A stretch of 64,000 bases of DNA from Methylobacterium sp. NMS14P (lineage in GTDB: Bacteria > Pseudomonadota > Alphaproteobacteria > Rhizobiales > Beijerinckiaceae): assembly GCF_028583545.1 (NCBI RefSeq), contig NZ_CP087106.1, forward strand, positions 3,580,501 through 3,644,500. The letters run 5' to 3'. A program made the position numbers and the translations under genes. The notes below the pieces were generated by a model, which did not search any database, had not been told where the DNA came from, and saw only the letters and a list, made by a program, of their open reading frames with translations. Positions 25,901 through 37,400 of this stretch are shown piece after piece; within the stretch, counting starts at the first letter, position 1, and the number at the start of each line of letters is the position of its first letter.

Positions 25901-28900
25901 CGCGCTCCGCCCCGCCCGCATCCTCGTCCTGCCCGCCCTGCCGGTCTCCGCCAACGGGAAGCTCGACACAGGCCGACTCCCCGAACCGGACTGGGCGGGC
26001 CCGGACGTGGCGGGCGGGACCGCCGGCTTCGATCCGCCGCGCGGCGAGACCGAGACGCGCCTCGCCGCCCTCTGGGCCGGCGTGCTCGGCCTCGATTCCC
26101 GACGCCTGTCGCGCCTGGACAGCTTCTTCGAGCGCGGCGGCGACTCGATCCTCGCCCTCCAGCTCGTCGCCCGCGCCCGGGAGGGCGGCCTCGCGCTGAC
26201 CCCGCGGGACGTCTTTACCCACCCGCGCCTCGCCGCCCTGGCGGCGCATCTCGACGCGGTCCCGGACAGCGCCACCCCGCCGGCGATCCAGGTCGACCCG
26301 GCGCGCGAGGCAGGTCCGGTTCCCCTCACCCCGATCCAGCGCCGGTTCCTCGACGGACCTGTCCCGAACCGGCAGCACTGGAACCAGGCCATCGTGCTCG
26401 CGCCCCGGGCGCCCCTCGATCCGGGCCGCCTCGCGGAGGCCCTCGCGGCCGTCGAGGCCGCCCATCCCGCGCTCCGCCTGCGCTTCGGGCAGGATACGCA
26501 CGGTGCCTGGACCCAGGAGTGCCGGGCACCGGGGCTGGAGCCCCCGCTGTGGCGACGCGCGGCGGTCGACGCGCCGGCCTTCGCGGCCCTCGCCGCGCAG
26601 GCGCAGACGAGCCTCGACCTCGCCGAGGGGCCGGTCTGGCGGGCCGTGCACGTCACCCTCCCGGCGGACGGGACCGAGCGCCTCCTCCTCGTCGCCCACC
26701 ACCTCGTGGTCGACGCCATGTCGTGGCGCATCCTGATCCAGGACCTCGCGGTTGCCCTCGCCGGGCGGCCGCTCGCGCCCCCGCCGACGAGCTTCCCGAG
26801 CTGGGCCCGCAGCCTCGACGTCCTGGCCCGGCACCCCGGACATGCCGGGCGCCGCGAAACTTGGCTGGCCGGCTGGAAGGCCGGGGGCCCGTGCCCTGAT
26901 GCCGCGTTGCGGCCGGTCCGGCCCGACGCCCCCAACGTCGAATCCGCCCAGACCGAGATCGCCGACAGCCTCGACGCCGACGCCACCGACGCCTTCCTGC
27001 GCCGGGCCGGCCGGCCCTACAGCGCCGGTCCCGACGAGATCCTGCTCACCGCCCTGTCGGTCGCGCTGGCGCGGCGCGGCGACGGCTCTGCGGTCGGCGT
27101 GACCCTCGAGCGCCACGGTCGCGATGCCGACTCCCTGGCCGACGCTCTCGCCGAACCCTTGGCCGACCCCCTCGCCGACAGGCCGGACGGCCCCACCCTG
27201 CCCCGCCACGACCTGAGCCGGACGGTGGGCTGGTTCACCACGCTGGTGCCGCTGCGGCTCGACCCCCTCGGCGGCGAACCGGACCTGCCGCCGGACGAAG
27301 CCGCCCGCGGTGCTGCGCTCGGCGCTGCTCTCTGCCGCGTCAAGGAAGCCCGCCGCGCCCTGCCCCAGCCCGACCTCAGCCACGACCTCCTGCGCCACTG
27401 CGCCGAGCCCGATCTGCGCCACCGCCTCGCCGCGACACCCGAGCCCGGCATCCTCCTCAACTACCTCGGCCAGATCGACGCCGACCGCGCCGATCCCGAC
27501 GCGCCCTTCGCCCTCGCCCCCGAGAGCGCGGGCCCCATGCGCGACCCCGGCAGCCCCGCCGGCGCCGAGCTCACCCTCACCGCCCTCGTGCGCGCCGGAC
27601 GCCTCCACCTCGCCTGGCGCTTCAGCCCGGACCGCCACGACGCCGCCGCCATCGCCGCCATCGCCCGCGACACCCGGCACACCCTCGAAGCCCTCGTCGC
27701 CCACTGCGCCGATCCGCGAACCCCGCGCCGGCCCACCCCCGCCGACCTGCCCCTCGCCCGCCTCGACCAGGCCGGCCTCGACGCCCTCCTGGACGGCGCC
27801 CTCGACACCGAGAGCCTCGCCGACCTCTACCCGCTCACCCCCCTGCAGGAGGGCCTGCTCTTCCACGCCCGCCTCGCCCCCGAGGACGTCGCATACCGCA
27901 ACCAGGTCCGCCTCGACCTCGAACCCCTCGACGCCGACCGCTTCGCCCGCGCCGTCCGCGCCACCCTCGAGCGCCACGACGTCCTGCGCACCGCCATCCT
28001 CGCCCCCGCCGACGGCCCGCCCCTCCAGGCCGTCCTCACCGCCGTGCCCCTGCCCCTCACCCGCCTCGACTGGACCAGGGAGCCGTCGAGCGAGGACGCG
28101 CCGGACGAGGACGCGCTAGACGAGGACACCCTGGACGCCCGCCTCGCCGCCCGCCTCGCCGTCCTGGCCGCGGCGGAGCGCGCCCGGCCGTTCGACCTCG
28201 CTCGCGCCCCGCTCCTGCGCCTCGTCCTGGTCCGCACCGGACCCGCCCGCCACCACCTCGTGCTCACCGTCCACCACCTGATCCTCGACGGCTGGAGCAC
28301 CGCACGCCTCGTCGCCGAGGTGCTCGCCCGCTACCGCGGAGAGGCGCCCGAGCCGGTCACGGGACGCTTCGCCCACTACCTCGCCTGGCTCGCCCGCCAG
28401 CCCCGCGCCGCCGCCGAGCGCTTCTGGCAGGACGCCCTCGCCGGCCTCGACGCCCCCACCCGCCTCGCCGACACCTTCGAGGCGCCCGGCACGCCCGATC
28501 CGGCGCGCGCGGTTCAGCGGCGCCCGGGCGAGCAGCCGCCCGGCCACGGCGAGGTCCGGCACCGGGTGCCGCCGGCCGCCGCCGGGCGGCTGCTCGCCCG
28601 GGCGCGGGCCGCGCACCTCACCCTCAACACCTGCGTCCAGGCCGCCTGGGCGCAGCTCGTGGCCGCCCGCACCGGGCAGGCGCGGGTCGCCTTCGGCACG
28701 ACCGTGGCCGGGCGCCCGGCCGACCTGCCCGGGGCCGAGACCGTGCTCGGGCTGTTCATCAACACCCTGCCGGTGATCGTGGACCTCGACCCGGCCCGGC
28801 CACTCGGCGCGTGGCTGGCGCAGGTGCAGGCGGTCAACCTCGGCCTGCGCGAGCACGGCCACCTGCCGCTGGCCGCCGTGCAGCGCCTGGCCGGCCCCGC

Positions 28901-31900
28901 GGGCGCGGGCACAGGTACGGGCGGCCTGTTCGACAGCCTCGTGGTGTTCGAGAACTACCCCGTCGACGCCGCCCTCGCCGCCGCCCGCCACGGCCGGGAC
29001 GAGGACGAGGACGGAAACGGCGACGGCGACGGCAACGGCGACGCCCCGCACCGCCTGCGCCTCGGGCCGGCCGTCGTCGCCGAGACCACGCACTACCCCG
29101 TCACCCTCGTCGTTCACCCGGACGTCACCCCCGACGGGACGCAGCTGGCCCTGCGCCTGAGCTACGCCGCCGACCGCCTCGCGCCCGCGGACGCCGAGGC
29201 GCTGCTCGCCGCCTTCGCGGCCCGTCTCACCGCCCTGGCCGAGGCCGACCCGGCCACGCCGCTCGGGACGCTGCCGCCGCCGATCCCCGACAGCGACCGC
29301 GCGGTCATCCGGTCCGCGAACGCGACCGCGCGGGCCTACCCGACCGGCGCCGGCGACGTGCTCGCCGCCTTCGCCGACCACCTCGCGCGAGACCCGGACG
29401 CGGTCGCGGTGACCGACGCCCGGACCAGCCTGACCCGCGCCGGCCTCGACGCCCGCGCCACCGCCATCGCCCGCCGCCTCGCCCGCGCCGGCGCCCGACC
29501 CGAGCGCGTCGTCGGCCTCCTCCTCGAGCGCGCCTGCGACCTGCCCGCCGCCTGGCTCGCCGTCCTCAGGACCGGCGCCGCCATCCTCCCCCTCAACCCC
29601 GAACTGCCCGCGGCCCGCCTCGCCGCCCTCGCCGCCGAGGCCGACCTCCTCCTCACCCAGCCCGAGCTCGCCGACCGCCACCCCGCCCTCGCCGACGCCG
29701 CAGGGCGCCCGCCCCTCGTCCTCGACGCCGATCCGGATGCCGGCGCGGGCGCAGACGCGAACCAGAACGAGGACGCCGCCCGGCCCTTCCGGCCCCGCAC
29801 CCGCGCGCCCCACCCGGACGCCCTCGCCTACGTCCTGCACACCTCCGGCTCCACCGGCACCCCCAAGGCCTGCGCCAACACCCACGCCGCCCTCGCCAAC
29901 CGCCTCGCCTGGATGGCCGCCCACCTGCACGTCGGTGCCCGCGACACCGTCCTGCACAAGACCCCCGTCTCCTTCGACGTCGCCGTCTGGGAGATCCTCC
30001 TGCCCCTCGTCAGCGGCGCACGCCTCGTCCTGGCGCCCCCCGGCGCCCACCGCGACCCCGACGCTATCGCCCGCCTCATCGACCGGCACGCCGTCACCCT
30101 CGTGCACTTCGTGCCCGCCCAGCTCTCGGCCGCCCTCGCCGCCGGCGCCCTCGACGACACCGCCAGCCTCACCCGCCTGGTCGCCAGCGGCGAGGCCCTG
30201 CCGCCCGACCTCGCCCGCGCCGTCGCCGCCCGCACCGGCGCGCGGGTGCACAACCTCTACGGACCCGCCGAGGCCGCCATCGACGTCACCGCCTGCGACG
30301 TCGCCGCCTGGGACGCCGGACCCGCGCCCGGGCCGCGCGTGCCGATCGGCGCGCCCATCGCCAACCTGCGCCTGCACGTCCTCGACGACGCGCTGCACCC
30401 GGTGCCGGTCGGCGTCGTCGGCGAGCTCTACATCGGCGGGCTCGGCCTGGCCCGGGGCTACCGCGGCCAGCCGGGCCTGACCGCCGCGCGGTTCGTGCCC
30501 GACCCGGAGGCCGGGCGCGACGGCGCGCCGGCCGGGGCGCGGCTGTACCGGACCGGCGACCGGGCGGCGTGGCGGGCGGACGGGCAACTCGACTATCGCG
30601 GGCGGGCGGACGATCAGGTCAAGATCCGCGGCCAGCGCGTCGAGCCGGGCGAGGCGGCCGCCGCGCTGCGGGCGCTGCCGGGGGTGGCCGAGGCGGCGGT
30701 GGTCGCCCGTCCCGGACCGGACGGGGCGCTGCGGCTGGTGGGCTACGCGGTGCCGGCGGCGGGCGGCACGATCGACGCGGCGGCGCTGCAGCGGGCTCTG
30801 GCCGACACGCTGCCCGACGCGCTGCGCCCCGCCCGCATCCTCGCCCTCCCCGCCCTGCCGGTCTCCGCCAACGGGAAGCTCGACCCAAGACGGCTCCCCG
30901 AGCCGGACTGGGCGGGCGCTGGCCGGCGCGGGCCGCGCACCGCGCGGGAGGCGGCCGTGGCGCGGGCCTTCGCGCAGGTGCTCGGCCTCGACGCGGTCGG
31001 GATCGACGACGGCTTCTTCGATCTCGGCGGGCACTCGCTGCTCGCCACCCGCCTCGTCAGCCGCTTGCGCGCGGCGCTCGGCGTCGAGCTGCCGCTGCGC
31101 GCCGTGTTCGAGGCCCCGACGGTCGCGGCGCTGAGCGGGTGGATCGCCGCGGGCGGCGACGCGGGCGGAGAGGCGGCCGGACACGCCGGCCCCGCGCGCC
31201 TGCCCCTCGTCGCGCGCCCGCGCCCGGACGTGGTCCCGCTCTCCGCGGCCCAGACCCGGATGTGGCTGCTGTCGCGGATCGACGGCGCGCATCCCTACAC
31301 CATCCCGATCGCGCTGCGCCTCACGGGCCCGCTCGACGCCGACGCGCTGCGCGCGGCCCTCGCCGACGTGGTGGCGCGCCACGAGAGCCTGCGGACCCGC
31401 GTCGTCGCGATCGACGGGGCACCCGCGCAGCAGGTCCTGCCGCCCGACGCGGCGCGGCCGGACCTCGACGTGCGCGCGGCGGACCCGGAATCCTGGCCGG
31501 ACGCGCTGTCCGCGGCGGCGCGCGCGCCCTTCGACCTGGCCGTCGACCTGCCGATCCGCGCGCGGCTGTACCGCTTCGGCCCGGAGGCGCACGGGCTCCT
31601 CCTCCTGATCCACCACGTCGCCGCCGACGGCTGGTCGCTGACCCCGCTGATGCGCGATCTCGCGGCGGCCTACGCGGCGCGCCGCCGCGGCGCCGCGCCG
31701 GAGCGCCCGGCCCTGCCGGTGCAGTACGCCGACTACGCGCTCTGGCAGCGCGACCGTCTCGGCGACGAGGCCGACCCGGACAGCCTGATCGCCCGCGAGA
31801 TCGGCTACTGGCGCGCGCAGCTCGCGGGGCTGCCCGATGCCCTCGCGCTGCCCACCGACCGACCGCGCCCGGCGACGGCGAGCCACCGCGGGCGGCGCGT

Positions 31901-34424
31901 GCCCCTCGCCCTCGGGCCCGACCTGCACCGCGCGCTGGCGGATCTCGCGCGGCGCGAGCGGGCGAGCCTGTTCATGGTGCTCCAGGCCGGCCTGTCGGCG
32001 CTCCTGACCCGCCTGGGCGCGGGCGAGGACATCCCGCTCGGGAGCCCGATCGCGGGCCGCACGGACGAGGCCCTCGACGGCCTCGTCGGCTGCTTCGTCA
32101 ACACGCTGGTGCTGCGCACCGACACGTCCGGCGACCCGAGCGGCCGCGATCTCGTGGGACGGGCCCGCACCGCCGCGCTCGAGGCCTACGCGCACCAGGA
32201 CGTGCCCTTCGAGCGCCTCGTGGAGGTGCTGAACCCGCCGCGCTCGCTCGCGCGCCACCCCCTGTTCCAGGTCATGCTGGCCCTGCAGGACGGCGTCCCC
32301 GAGTCGTTCGAACTGGCCGGCCTGCGCGCCGTCCCGGATCCGGTCGGCGCCGGGGCCGCGCGGTTCGACCTCGCCTTCGACCTCGTCGAGCGGCGCGGGG
32401 CCGACGGGACGGAGGCGGGCGTCGTCGGCCACCTCGAATACGCCACGGACCTCTTCGACGAGGCCGGCGCGACCCGCCTCGCGCACCGGTTCGCGCGGCT
32501 GCTCGCGGCCCTGGCGGCCGAGCCGGACCGGGCGATCTGGGATCTCGACCTGTTCGAGGCCGGCGAGCGGCGGCAGGTCCTGACGGACTGGAACGCGACG
32601 GCGCGGGCGGTGCCGCGCGAGACCCTGCCGGCGCTCGTCGCCGCGCAGGCGGCCCGCGCGCCGGAGGCCGTCGCCCTCGTGGCCGGATCGGAGGTGCTGC
32701 GCTACGCGGAGCTCGAGGCCCGCGCCAACCGGATCGCCCACGCGCTCATCGCCCGCGGAATCGGACCGGAGGACATCGTGGCGGTGTCGCTGCCGCGCGG
32801 GCCGGACCTCGTCGCGGCGCTGCTGGGCGTGCTCAAGGCCGGGGCGGCCTACCTGCCGCTCGACCCCGGCTACCCCGCGGAGCGGCTCGCGCTCATGCTG
32901 GCCGATGCCCGGCCCGCCGGCCTCGTGACCGTCGGGGCGTGGCCGCGGCCGGACGGCCTGGCCGCCCTGGTGCTCGACGCCCCGGACGGGCGCGCGGCGC
33001 TCGCCGCCGCGCCGGCCCGCGCGCCGACCGACCGGGACCGGGCGCGCCCGCTCGTGCCGGCCCATCCCGCCTACGTGATCTACACGTCCGGCTCCACGGG
33101 CCGGCCCAAGGGGGTCGTGGTGCCGCATGCCGGCCTGACCAACCTGCTGCACGACCTCGTCGATCGGCTCGGCGTGACGCCGGAGGACCGGCTGCTCGCC
33201 GTCACCACGGTCGGCTTCGACATCGCGGGCCTCGAACTGTTCGGGCCGCTGCTGCGCGGCGCGCGCGTCGTGCTGGCCGGGCGGGACGACGTGCTCGATC
33301 CCGGGCGTCTGGCGCGGCTCGTCCGCGAGGCGGGCATCACGCTGATGCAGGCGACGCCGACCCTGTGGCGCGGCCTCGCGGAGACGGACGCCCTGCACGG
33401 CGTGCGGGTGCTGGTGGGCGGCGAGGCGCTGCCGCCCGACCTCGCCGGCGCCCTGAGCGCGCGGGCGGCGCGGGTCACCAATCTCTACGGCCCGACCGAG
33501 ACCACGATCTGGTCCACGGCGGCCGAGATCGTGCCCGGCGCGGAGGCCGTCACCGTCGGCGCGCCCCTGTGGAACACGCAGGCCTACATCCTCGACGGCG
33601 GCCTGCGGCCGGTCCCGCCGGGCACGGTCGGCGAGCTCTACCTCGCGGGCGCCGGGCTCGCCCGCGGCTACCTCGGACGGCCGGGGCTCACGGCCGAGCG
33701 CTTCGTCCCCTGCCCCTTCGGCCCGCCCGGCGCGCGCATGTACCGGACCGGCGACCGCGCGCGCTGGCGCGCGGACGGGACCCTCGACTACCGCGGCCGC
33801 GTCGACCACCAGGTGAAGATCCGCGGCGTGCGCATCGAGCCCGGCGAGATCGAGGCGGCGCTGATCGCGCAACCCGGCGTCGCGCAGGCGGTCGTGACCG
33901 CGCGGCAGGACCGGCCCGGCGACGCGCGGCTCGTGGCCCACGTCGTCCCCGGCCCCGGGGCGGCGCTCGACCCCGCGGAGCTGCGCCGGGCGCTCGCCGC
34001 GACGCTGCCGGACGCGATGGTGCCCGCGGCCGTCGTGACGCTCGACGCCCTGCCGCTGACCCCCAACGGCAAGGTCGACCGCGCCGCCCTGCCGGCGCCG
34101 GAGCCGGTCGCCGACCCGGCCGCCGACCCGCCGCGGACCGGGACGGAGCGCCGCCTCGCCGCAATCTGGGCCGAGGTGCTGAACCTCCCCTCGGTCGGGC
34201 GCAGCGACAACTTCTTCGCCCTGGGCGGGCACTCGCTCCTCGTCGCCCGGGTCGTCGCGCGCCTGAGCGAGGCGCACGGCATCGTCCTGCCCCTGCGCGC
34301 CGTGTTCGAGGCGCGCACCCTGGCGGATCTCGCGGTCGCGATCGACGGCCGGGACGCGGGCGGCGCGGACGCCGACATCGACGCGATGAGCGACCTCCTC
34401 GACGCGCTGGAACACGCCGAATGA
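22971..34424 (+). CDS. NRPS 3: C-A(Ser)-T-E-C-A(Ser)-T-C-A(Gly)-T
   Basis: 3817 residues, three modules. Module 1 has C (HHIAVDAWS near 158), A ([10 protein letters not shown] near 652, code DVWHVSLIDK, Ser), T of the GGDSI type (about 1053) and an epimerase ([13 protein letters not shown] near 1241, [23 protein letters not shown]). Module 2 has a C domain beginning [15 protein letters not shown], the D-C-L type expected after an epimerase (HHLILDGWS near 1766), then A (near 2291, same Ser code) and T (GGHSL near 2685). Module 3 has C (HHVAADGWS near 2879), A ([10 protein letters not shown] near 3371, code DILQLGLIWK, Gly) and T (GGHSL near 3752). It adds D-Ser, L-Ser and Gly. The two Ser A domains are near-identical at DNA level. 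Both junctions are 4-base overlaps (GTGA start, ATGA end). Confidence 0.94.
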   Translation: MTADAARRAALARLLREDAAAADGIPRHPGGPAPLSFPQARLWFHQRYDPDSPAYHSARAFRLTGPLDVPALEGAFRSLIACHDVLRTALADTADGPRQILHPHVPFELDRVAALDGDPGAALRALSRRPFDLTRAPPLRAVLSEADPAGARVLLVVMHHIAVDAWSTARLFRDLAQAYRAALADPGRIGQPLPAPRLRFVDFAAWQRARFDGAAGAAAVARGRRYLGDAVPALDLPLDHPRQPLANRPGGRVDFTLPADLAGSVAAFCRAHACPPFVALLATWQVLLARLSGQTDFALGVPNAARTRPELQDLVGFLVNTQVYRVRLDARGSFRDLCARLRGEAMAFLAEDDVPFERLVAETGIARDAATTPVFQAAFNFRPSRDATPLDLAGVAVARIDVDVASAKFDVALDIAADGTGIDCQLEYDAGLIADATARRWRDGFLALLRALVAAPDRPLHAASALTASDRAVIRSANATARAYPTGAGDVLATFAALRDAEPDAVAVTDARTCLTRAGLDARATAIARRLARAGARPERVVGLLLERACDLPAAWLAVLRTGAAILPLNPELPAARLAALAAEADLLLTQPELAHRHPDLADAAGRPPLVLDADPDAGAGADANQNEDAARPFRPRTRAPHPDALAYVLHTSGSTGTPKACANTHAALANRLAWMAAHLHVGARDTVLHKTPVSFDVAVWEILLPLVSGARLVLAPPGAHRDPDAIARLIDRHAVTLVHFVPAQLSAALAAGALDDTASLTRLVASGEALPPDLARAVAARTGARVHNLYGPAEAAIDVTACDVAAWDAGPAPGPRVPIGAPIANLRLQVLDDALHPVPVGVVGELYIGGLGLARGYRGQPGLTAARFVPDPEAGRDGAPAGARLYRTGDRAAWRADGQLDYRGRADDQVKIRGQRVEPGEAAAALRALPGVAEAAVVARPGPDGTLRLVGYAVPAAGDALDAAALQRALADTLPDALRPARILVLPALPVSANGKLDTGRLPEPDWAGPDVAGGTAGFDPPRGETETRLAALWAGVLGLDSRRLSRLDSFFERGGDSILALQLVARAREGGLALTPRDVFTHPRLAALAAHLDAVPDSATPPAIQVDPAREAGPVPLTPIQRRFLDGPVPNRQHWNQAIVLAPRAPLDPGRLAEALAAVEAAHPALRLRFGQDTHGAWTQECRAPGLEPPLWRRAAVDAPAFAALAAQAQTSLDLAEGPVWRAVHVTLPADGTERLLLVAHHLVVDAMSWRILIQDLAVALAGRPLAPPPTSFPSWARSLDVLARHPGHAGRRETWLAGWKAGGPCPDAALRPVRPDAPNVESAQTEIADSLDADATDAFLRRAGRPYSAGPDEILLTALSVALARRGDGSAVGVTLERHGRDADSLADALAEPLADPLADRPDGPTLPRHDLSRTVGWFTTLVPLRLDPLGGEPDLPPDEAARGAALGAALCRVKEARRALPQPDLSHDLLRHCAEPDLRHRLAATPEPGILLNYLGQIDADRADPDAPFALAPESAGPMRDPGSPAGAELTLTALVRAGRLHLAWRFSPDRHDAAAIAAIARDTRHTLEALVAHCADPRTPRRPTPADLPLARLDQAGLDALLDGALDTESLADLYPLTPLQEGLLFHARLAPEDVAYRNQVRLDLEPLDADRFARAVRATLERHDVLRTAILAPADGPPLQAVLTAVPLPLTRLDWTREPSSEDAPDEDALDEDTLDARLAARLAVLAAAERARPFDLARAPLLRLVLVRTGPARHHLVLTVHHLILDGWSTARLVAEVLARYRGEAPEPVTGRFAHYLAWLARQPRAAAERFWQDALAGLDAPTRLADTFEAPGTPDPARAVQRRPGEQPPGHGEVRHRVPPAAAGRLLARARAAHLTLNTCVQAAWAQLVAARTGQARVAFGTTVAGRPADLPGAETVLGLFINTLPVIVDLDPARPLGAWLAQVQAVNLGLREHGHLPLAAVQRLAGPAGAGTGTGGLFDSLVVFENYPVDAALAAARHGRDEDEDGNGDGDGNGDAPHRLRLGPAVVAETTHYPVTLVVHPDVTPDGTQLALRLSYAADRLAPADAEALLAAFAARLTALAEADPATPLGTLPPPIPDSDRAVIRSANATARAYPTGAGDVLAAFADHLARDPDAVAVTDARTSLTRAGLDARATAIARRLARAGARPERVVGLLLERACDLPAAWLAVLRTGAAILPLNPELPAARLAALAAEADLLLTQPELADRHPALADAAGRPPLVLDADPDAGAGADANQNEDAARPFRPRTRAPHPDALAYVLHTSGSTGTPKACANTHAALANRLAWMAAHLHVGARDTVLHKTPVSFDVAVWEILLPLVSGARLVLAPPGAHRDPDAIARLIDRHAVTLVHFVPAQLSAALAAGALDDTASLTRLVASGEALPPDLARAVAARTGARVHNLYGPAEAAIDVTACDVAAWDAGPAPGPRVPIGAPIANLRLHVLDDALHPVPVGVVGELYIGGLGLARGYRGQPGLTAARFVPDPEAGRDGAPAGARLYRTGDRAAWRADGQLDYRGRADDQVKIRGQRVEPGEAAAALRALPGVAEAAVVARPGPDGALRLVGYAVPAAGGTIDAAALQRALADTLPDALRPARILALPALPVSANGKLDPRRLPEPDWAGAGRRGPRTAREAAVARAFAQVLGLDAVGIDDGFFDLGGHSLLATRLVSRLRAALGVELPLRAVFEAPTVAALSGWIAAGGDAGGEAAGHAGPARLPLVARPRPDVVPLSAAQTRMWLLSRIDGAHPYTIPIALRLTGPLDADALRAALADVVARHESLRTRVVAIDGAPAQQVLPPDAARPDLDVRAADPESWPDALSAAARAPFDLAVDLPIRARLYRFGPEAHGLLLLIHHVAADGWSLTPLMRDLAAAYAARRRGAAPERPALPVQYADYALWQRDRLGDEADPDSLIAREIGYWRAQLAGLPDALALPTDRPRPATASHRGRRVPLALGPDLHRALADLARRERASLFMVLQAGLSALLTRLGAGEDIPLGSPIAGRTDEALDGLVGCFVNTLVLRTDTSGDPSGRDLVGRARTAALEAYAHQDVPFERLVEVLNPPRSLARHPLFQVMLALQDGVPESFELAGLRAVPDPVGAGAARFDLAFDLVERRGADGTEAGVVGHLEYATDLFDEAGATRLAHRFARLLAALAAEPDRAIWDLDLFEAGERRQVLTDWNATARAVPRETLPALVAAQAARAPEAVALVAGSEVLRYAELEARANRIAHALIARGIGPEDIVAVSLPRGPDLVAALLGVLKAGAAYLPLDPGYPAERLALMLADARPAGLVTVGAWPRPDGLAALVLDAPDGRAALAAAPARAPTDRDRARPLVPAHPAYVIYTSGSTGRPKGVVVPHAGLTNLLHDLVDRLGVTPEDRLLAVTTVGFDIAGLELFGPLLRGARVVLAGRDDVLDPGRLARLVREAGITLMQATPTLWRGLAETDALHGVRVLVGGEALPPDLAGALSARAARVTNLYGPTETTIWSTAAEIVPGAEAVTVGAPLWNTQAYILDGGLRPVPPGTVGELYLAGAGLARGYLGRPGLTAERFVPCPFGPPGARMYRTGDRARWRADGTLDYRGRVDHQVKIRGVRIEPGEIEAALIAQPGVAQAVVTARQDRPGDARLVAHVVPGPGAALDPAELRRALAATLPDAMVPAAVVTLDALPLTPNGKVDRAALPAPEPVADPAADPPRTGTERRLAAIWAEVLNLPSVGRSDNFFALGGHSLLVARVVARLSEAHGIVLPLRAVFEARTLADLAVAIDGRDAGGADADIDAMSDLLDALEHAE
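24378..26000 (+). repeat. Ser adenylation segment, copy 1 (partner 29295-30917)
   Basis: About 1.62 kb running from the linker before the A domain (GACCGCGCGGTCATCCGG) to the end of the A domain. It is nearly identical base for base to 29295-30917 at a constant offset of 4917. Differences cluster at the ends. Such identity implies recent duplication or gene conversion. Confidence 0.85.
27211..29419 (+). repeat. Epimerase end-condensation segment, copy 1 (partner 38628-40833)
   Basis: About 2.2 kb covering the second half of the epimerase, the whole D-C-L condensation domain and the start of the next A domain. It is nearly identical to 38628-40833 (offset 11417 falling to 11414). The flanking patch 26921-27020 also matches 38368-38467. 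Small in-frame length changes occur in a GAC/GGC/AAC-rich stretch near 29000-29045. Confidence 0.85.
29295..30917 (+). repeat. Ser adenylation segment, copy 2 (partner 24378-26000)
   Basis: Second copy of the Ser A-domain segment. It keeps the same specificity code and even the same third-position choices along most of its length. The opening about 120 bp are also shared with 40712-40833 in NRPS 4, where the copy then diverges into a different Ser A domain. Confidence 0.85.
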
Positions 34425-37400
34425 CTGACACCGGCCCCTCGCGGGACGACCAGCTGCGCGCCCTGGCGGCGCGCTTCTCCGCGCTGCCCGACGGCAAGCG
34501 CCGCAAGTTCCTGCAGGAACTCGCCGCGCGCGGCCTCGACGCGGACCGCCTGCCGATCCTGCCCGCGGAGGGCGGCGACGCGGGACCGCTCTCCGACGCG
34601 CAGCGCCGGTTCTGGCTCCTCTGGCAGCTCGACCCGGAGAGCCCCGCCTATCACATCGTCGGCGCGCTGCGCCTGACCGGTCCGCTCGACCCCGAGGCGC
34701 TGGACCGGGCGTTCGCCGGCGCCGTCGCCCGTCACGCGGGCCTGCGCGCCCGCTTCCCCCTGCGCGACGGGGAGCCGGTGCAGCAGGTCGACCCGGCGGG
34801 CACGTTCGCGATGGTCCGCCACGACCTGACCGGCTGCGACGCGGCCGAGGCGCGGGCGCGTCGCGCCGCGATCGAGGCGGCCGTCGAGCGGGCGCCCTTC
34901 GACCTCGCGCGCGGGCCCCTGCTGCGCGCCGCCCTGGTGCGCGAGGCGCCGGACCGGCACGTCGTCTTCCTGACCCTGCACCACATCGTCGGCGACGCCG
35001 TGTCGATGGACCTGCTGATCGACGCGGTCGCCGCCGGCTACGGATCCGACGCGCCGGAGAGCGCGGCCCCCGCCATCACCTACGCGGATTACGCCGTCTG
35101 GCAGGCGCGGATGCTGGACGCGGGCGCCCAGGCCGCGAGCCTCGGGTTCTGGACGGATCTCCTCGGCACGGAGCACCCCGTCCTCGCCCTGCCCGCCGAC
35201 CGGCCGCGCCCCGACGTGCCCAGTTTCACGGGGGAGACGCTGACCTTCCCGCTGCCGCCCGCGACCGCGGCGGGCGTCCGCGCCCTGGCCCGCCGTGGCG
35301 GCGCGACCGTGTTCCACGTCCTCGCCGCCGGCTTCGCGATCCTGCTCCAGCGCCTCGGCGGCGAGCGCGCGGTCCGCCTGGGCGTGCCGGTGGCGAACCG
35401 CACCCGGCCCGAGACCGCGGGCGTGATCGGCAGCTTTGCCAACACCCTGGTGCTGCCCTTCGCATTCGACCCGCTGGACAGCTTCGCCGCGTGCGTGGAG
35501 GCGACGCGGGCGCTCCTCGTGGAGGCGCAGGCCCATCAATCCGTGCCGTTCGAGCGGCTCGTGAGCGCGCTGAGCCCCGACCGGCATCCGGGCCGCAATC
35601 CCCTGTTCCAGGCGATCGTCCAGCACCTGCAGGAGCGCCCGCTCGCCACGATCCGCCTCGGCGACCTGTCGGTCGAGCGCGTCCCCCGCGCCACCGGCAG
35701 CGCCCACGTGGATCTCGGCCTGACCACGCTGGAGGACGCGCAGGGCGGCTTCACCGCGCACCTGACCTACGCCCGCGACCTGTTCGACGCGGCCACCGTC
35801 GCGCGCTGGCGCGACCATTTCCTGACCCTGCTGGGCAGCCTCGTCGCGGCGCCGGGCGCGCCGATCCACGCGGCGCCCCTGCTCGCACCGGACGAGATCG
35901 CGCGGCTGAACCCGCCCTCCGCGCCGTCCGACGACGACGGGCTGCCCGTTCACGTGACCATCGCGGGGCTCGCGCGGGCGGACCCCGAACGGACCGCCGT
36001 GATCTTCGCCGATCGGGCCACGAGCCGCGGCGCGCTGGACGCCGAGGCGAACCGCCTCGCGCACCGTCTCGCCGAGGCCGGCATCGGCCCGGACACGGTC
36101 GCCGCCGTGATGCTGCCCCGCTCGCCCGGCCTGCTCGCCGCCTATCTCGGCGTGCTCAAGGCGGGTGGCGCCTACCTTCCGCTCGGGCTCGACCTGCCGG
36201 ACGCGCGGATCGCCGCGATGGTCGCCGACAGCGGCGCGCGCGTCCTCGTCACGGATCGCGCCCATGCCGGCCGCGGGCCGGCCGCGGTCCCGCGGATCCT
36301 GGTCGACGCGGACGCACCGGACGCGGGAGCGGGGACTCCACCCCCGGTGGCGCTCCACCCGGACAACCTCGCCTACCTGATCTACACCTCCGGCTCGACG
36401 GGGAAGCCGAAGGCGGTGGCGGTCGCGCACGGCCCGCTCGCGATGCACGTCCGCGCGACCGCGCCGCTCTACGAGATGGACGCGGACTCGCGCGAGTTCC
36501 ACTTCATCACCTTCAACTTCGACGGCGGGCACGAGCGCTGGCTGACGGCGCTCGCCTGCGGCGCCAGCCTCGTGCTCCGCGACGACGCGCTCTGGTCGCC
36601 GGCGGAGGTGTTCGCGGCGTTCCGCCGGCACGGCGTGACGAATGCCGGCTTCCCGCCGAGCTACGTCCGGGAACTGACGCGCTGGGCCGAGCAGGAGGGC
36701 GGCGCGCCGACCCTCGACCTGCTCTCCTTCGGCGGCGAGGCGATGCCGCGCGACGAGCTCGCGCGCGTCAACCGCGCCCTCGGGCCGCGCCGCCTCATCA
36801 ACGGCTACGGGCCGACCGAGACCGTGGTGACGCCGCTCGTCTGGAAGGTCCCCGCCGGCACGACCTGCGACACGCCCTACGCGCCGATCGGCAGCCCGGT
36901 GGGCGACCGGACCGCCTGGGTCCTCGACGACGCGCTGCACCCGGTGCCGGTGGGGGTGGTGGGCGAGCTCTACATCGGCGGCACCGGCCTCGCCCGCGGC
37001 TATCTCGGACGCCCCGGCCTGACCGCCGAGCGCTTCGTGCCCGACCCGTTCGGCAGGCCCGGCGCGCGCCTCTACCGCACCGGAGACCGCGCCGCACGCC
37101 GCCCCGACGGCGCCCTCGACTACCGCGGACGCGCCGACGAGCAGGTCAAGATCCGCGGCCAGCGCGTCGAGCCCGGCGAGGTCGCCGCCGCCCTGCGCGC
37201 GCAACCCGGCATCGCCCAGGCCGCCGTCGTCGCCCGCCGCAGACCCGACGGCCCCGCGCGGCTCGTGGCCTACGCGGTGCCGGCGCCGGGCGCGCGCCCG
37301 GACCCGCCGGAGCTGCGCCGCGCCCTGGCCCGCGACCTGCCCGAGGCCCTGGTGCCGGCCGCGATCGTCCTGCTCGACGCCCTGCCGCTCTCGACGAGCG

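Noticed and set aside
28116..34415. Very long antisense open frames over the NRPS genes (also minus 23076-27977 and 33788-39397)
   Set aside because: They are rich in Arg/Gly/Val/His/Gln repeats, mirror the domain repeats of the sense genes and show no family motifs. They are products of very high GC at codon third positions.
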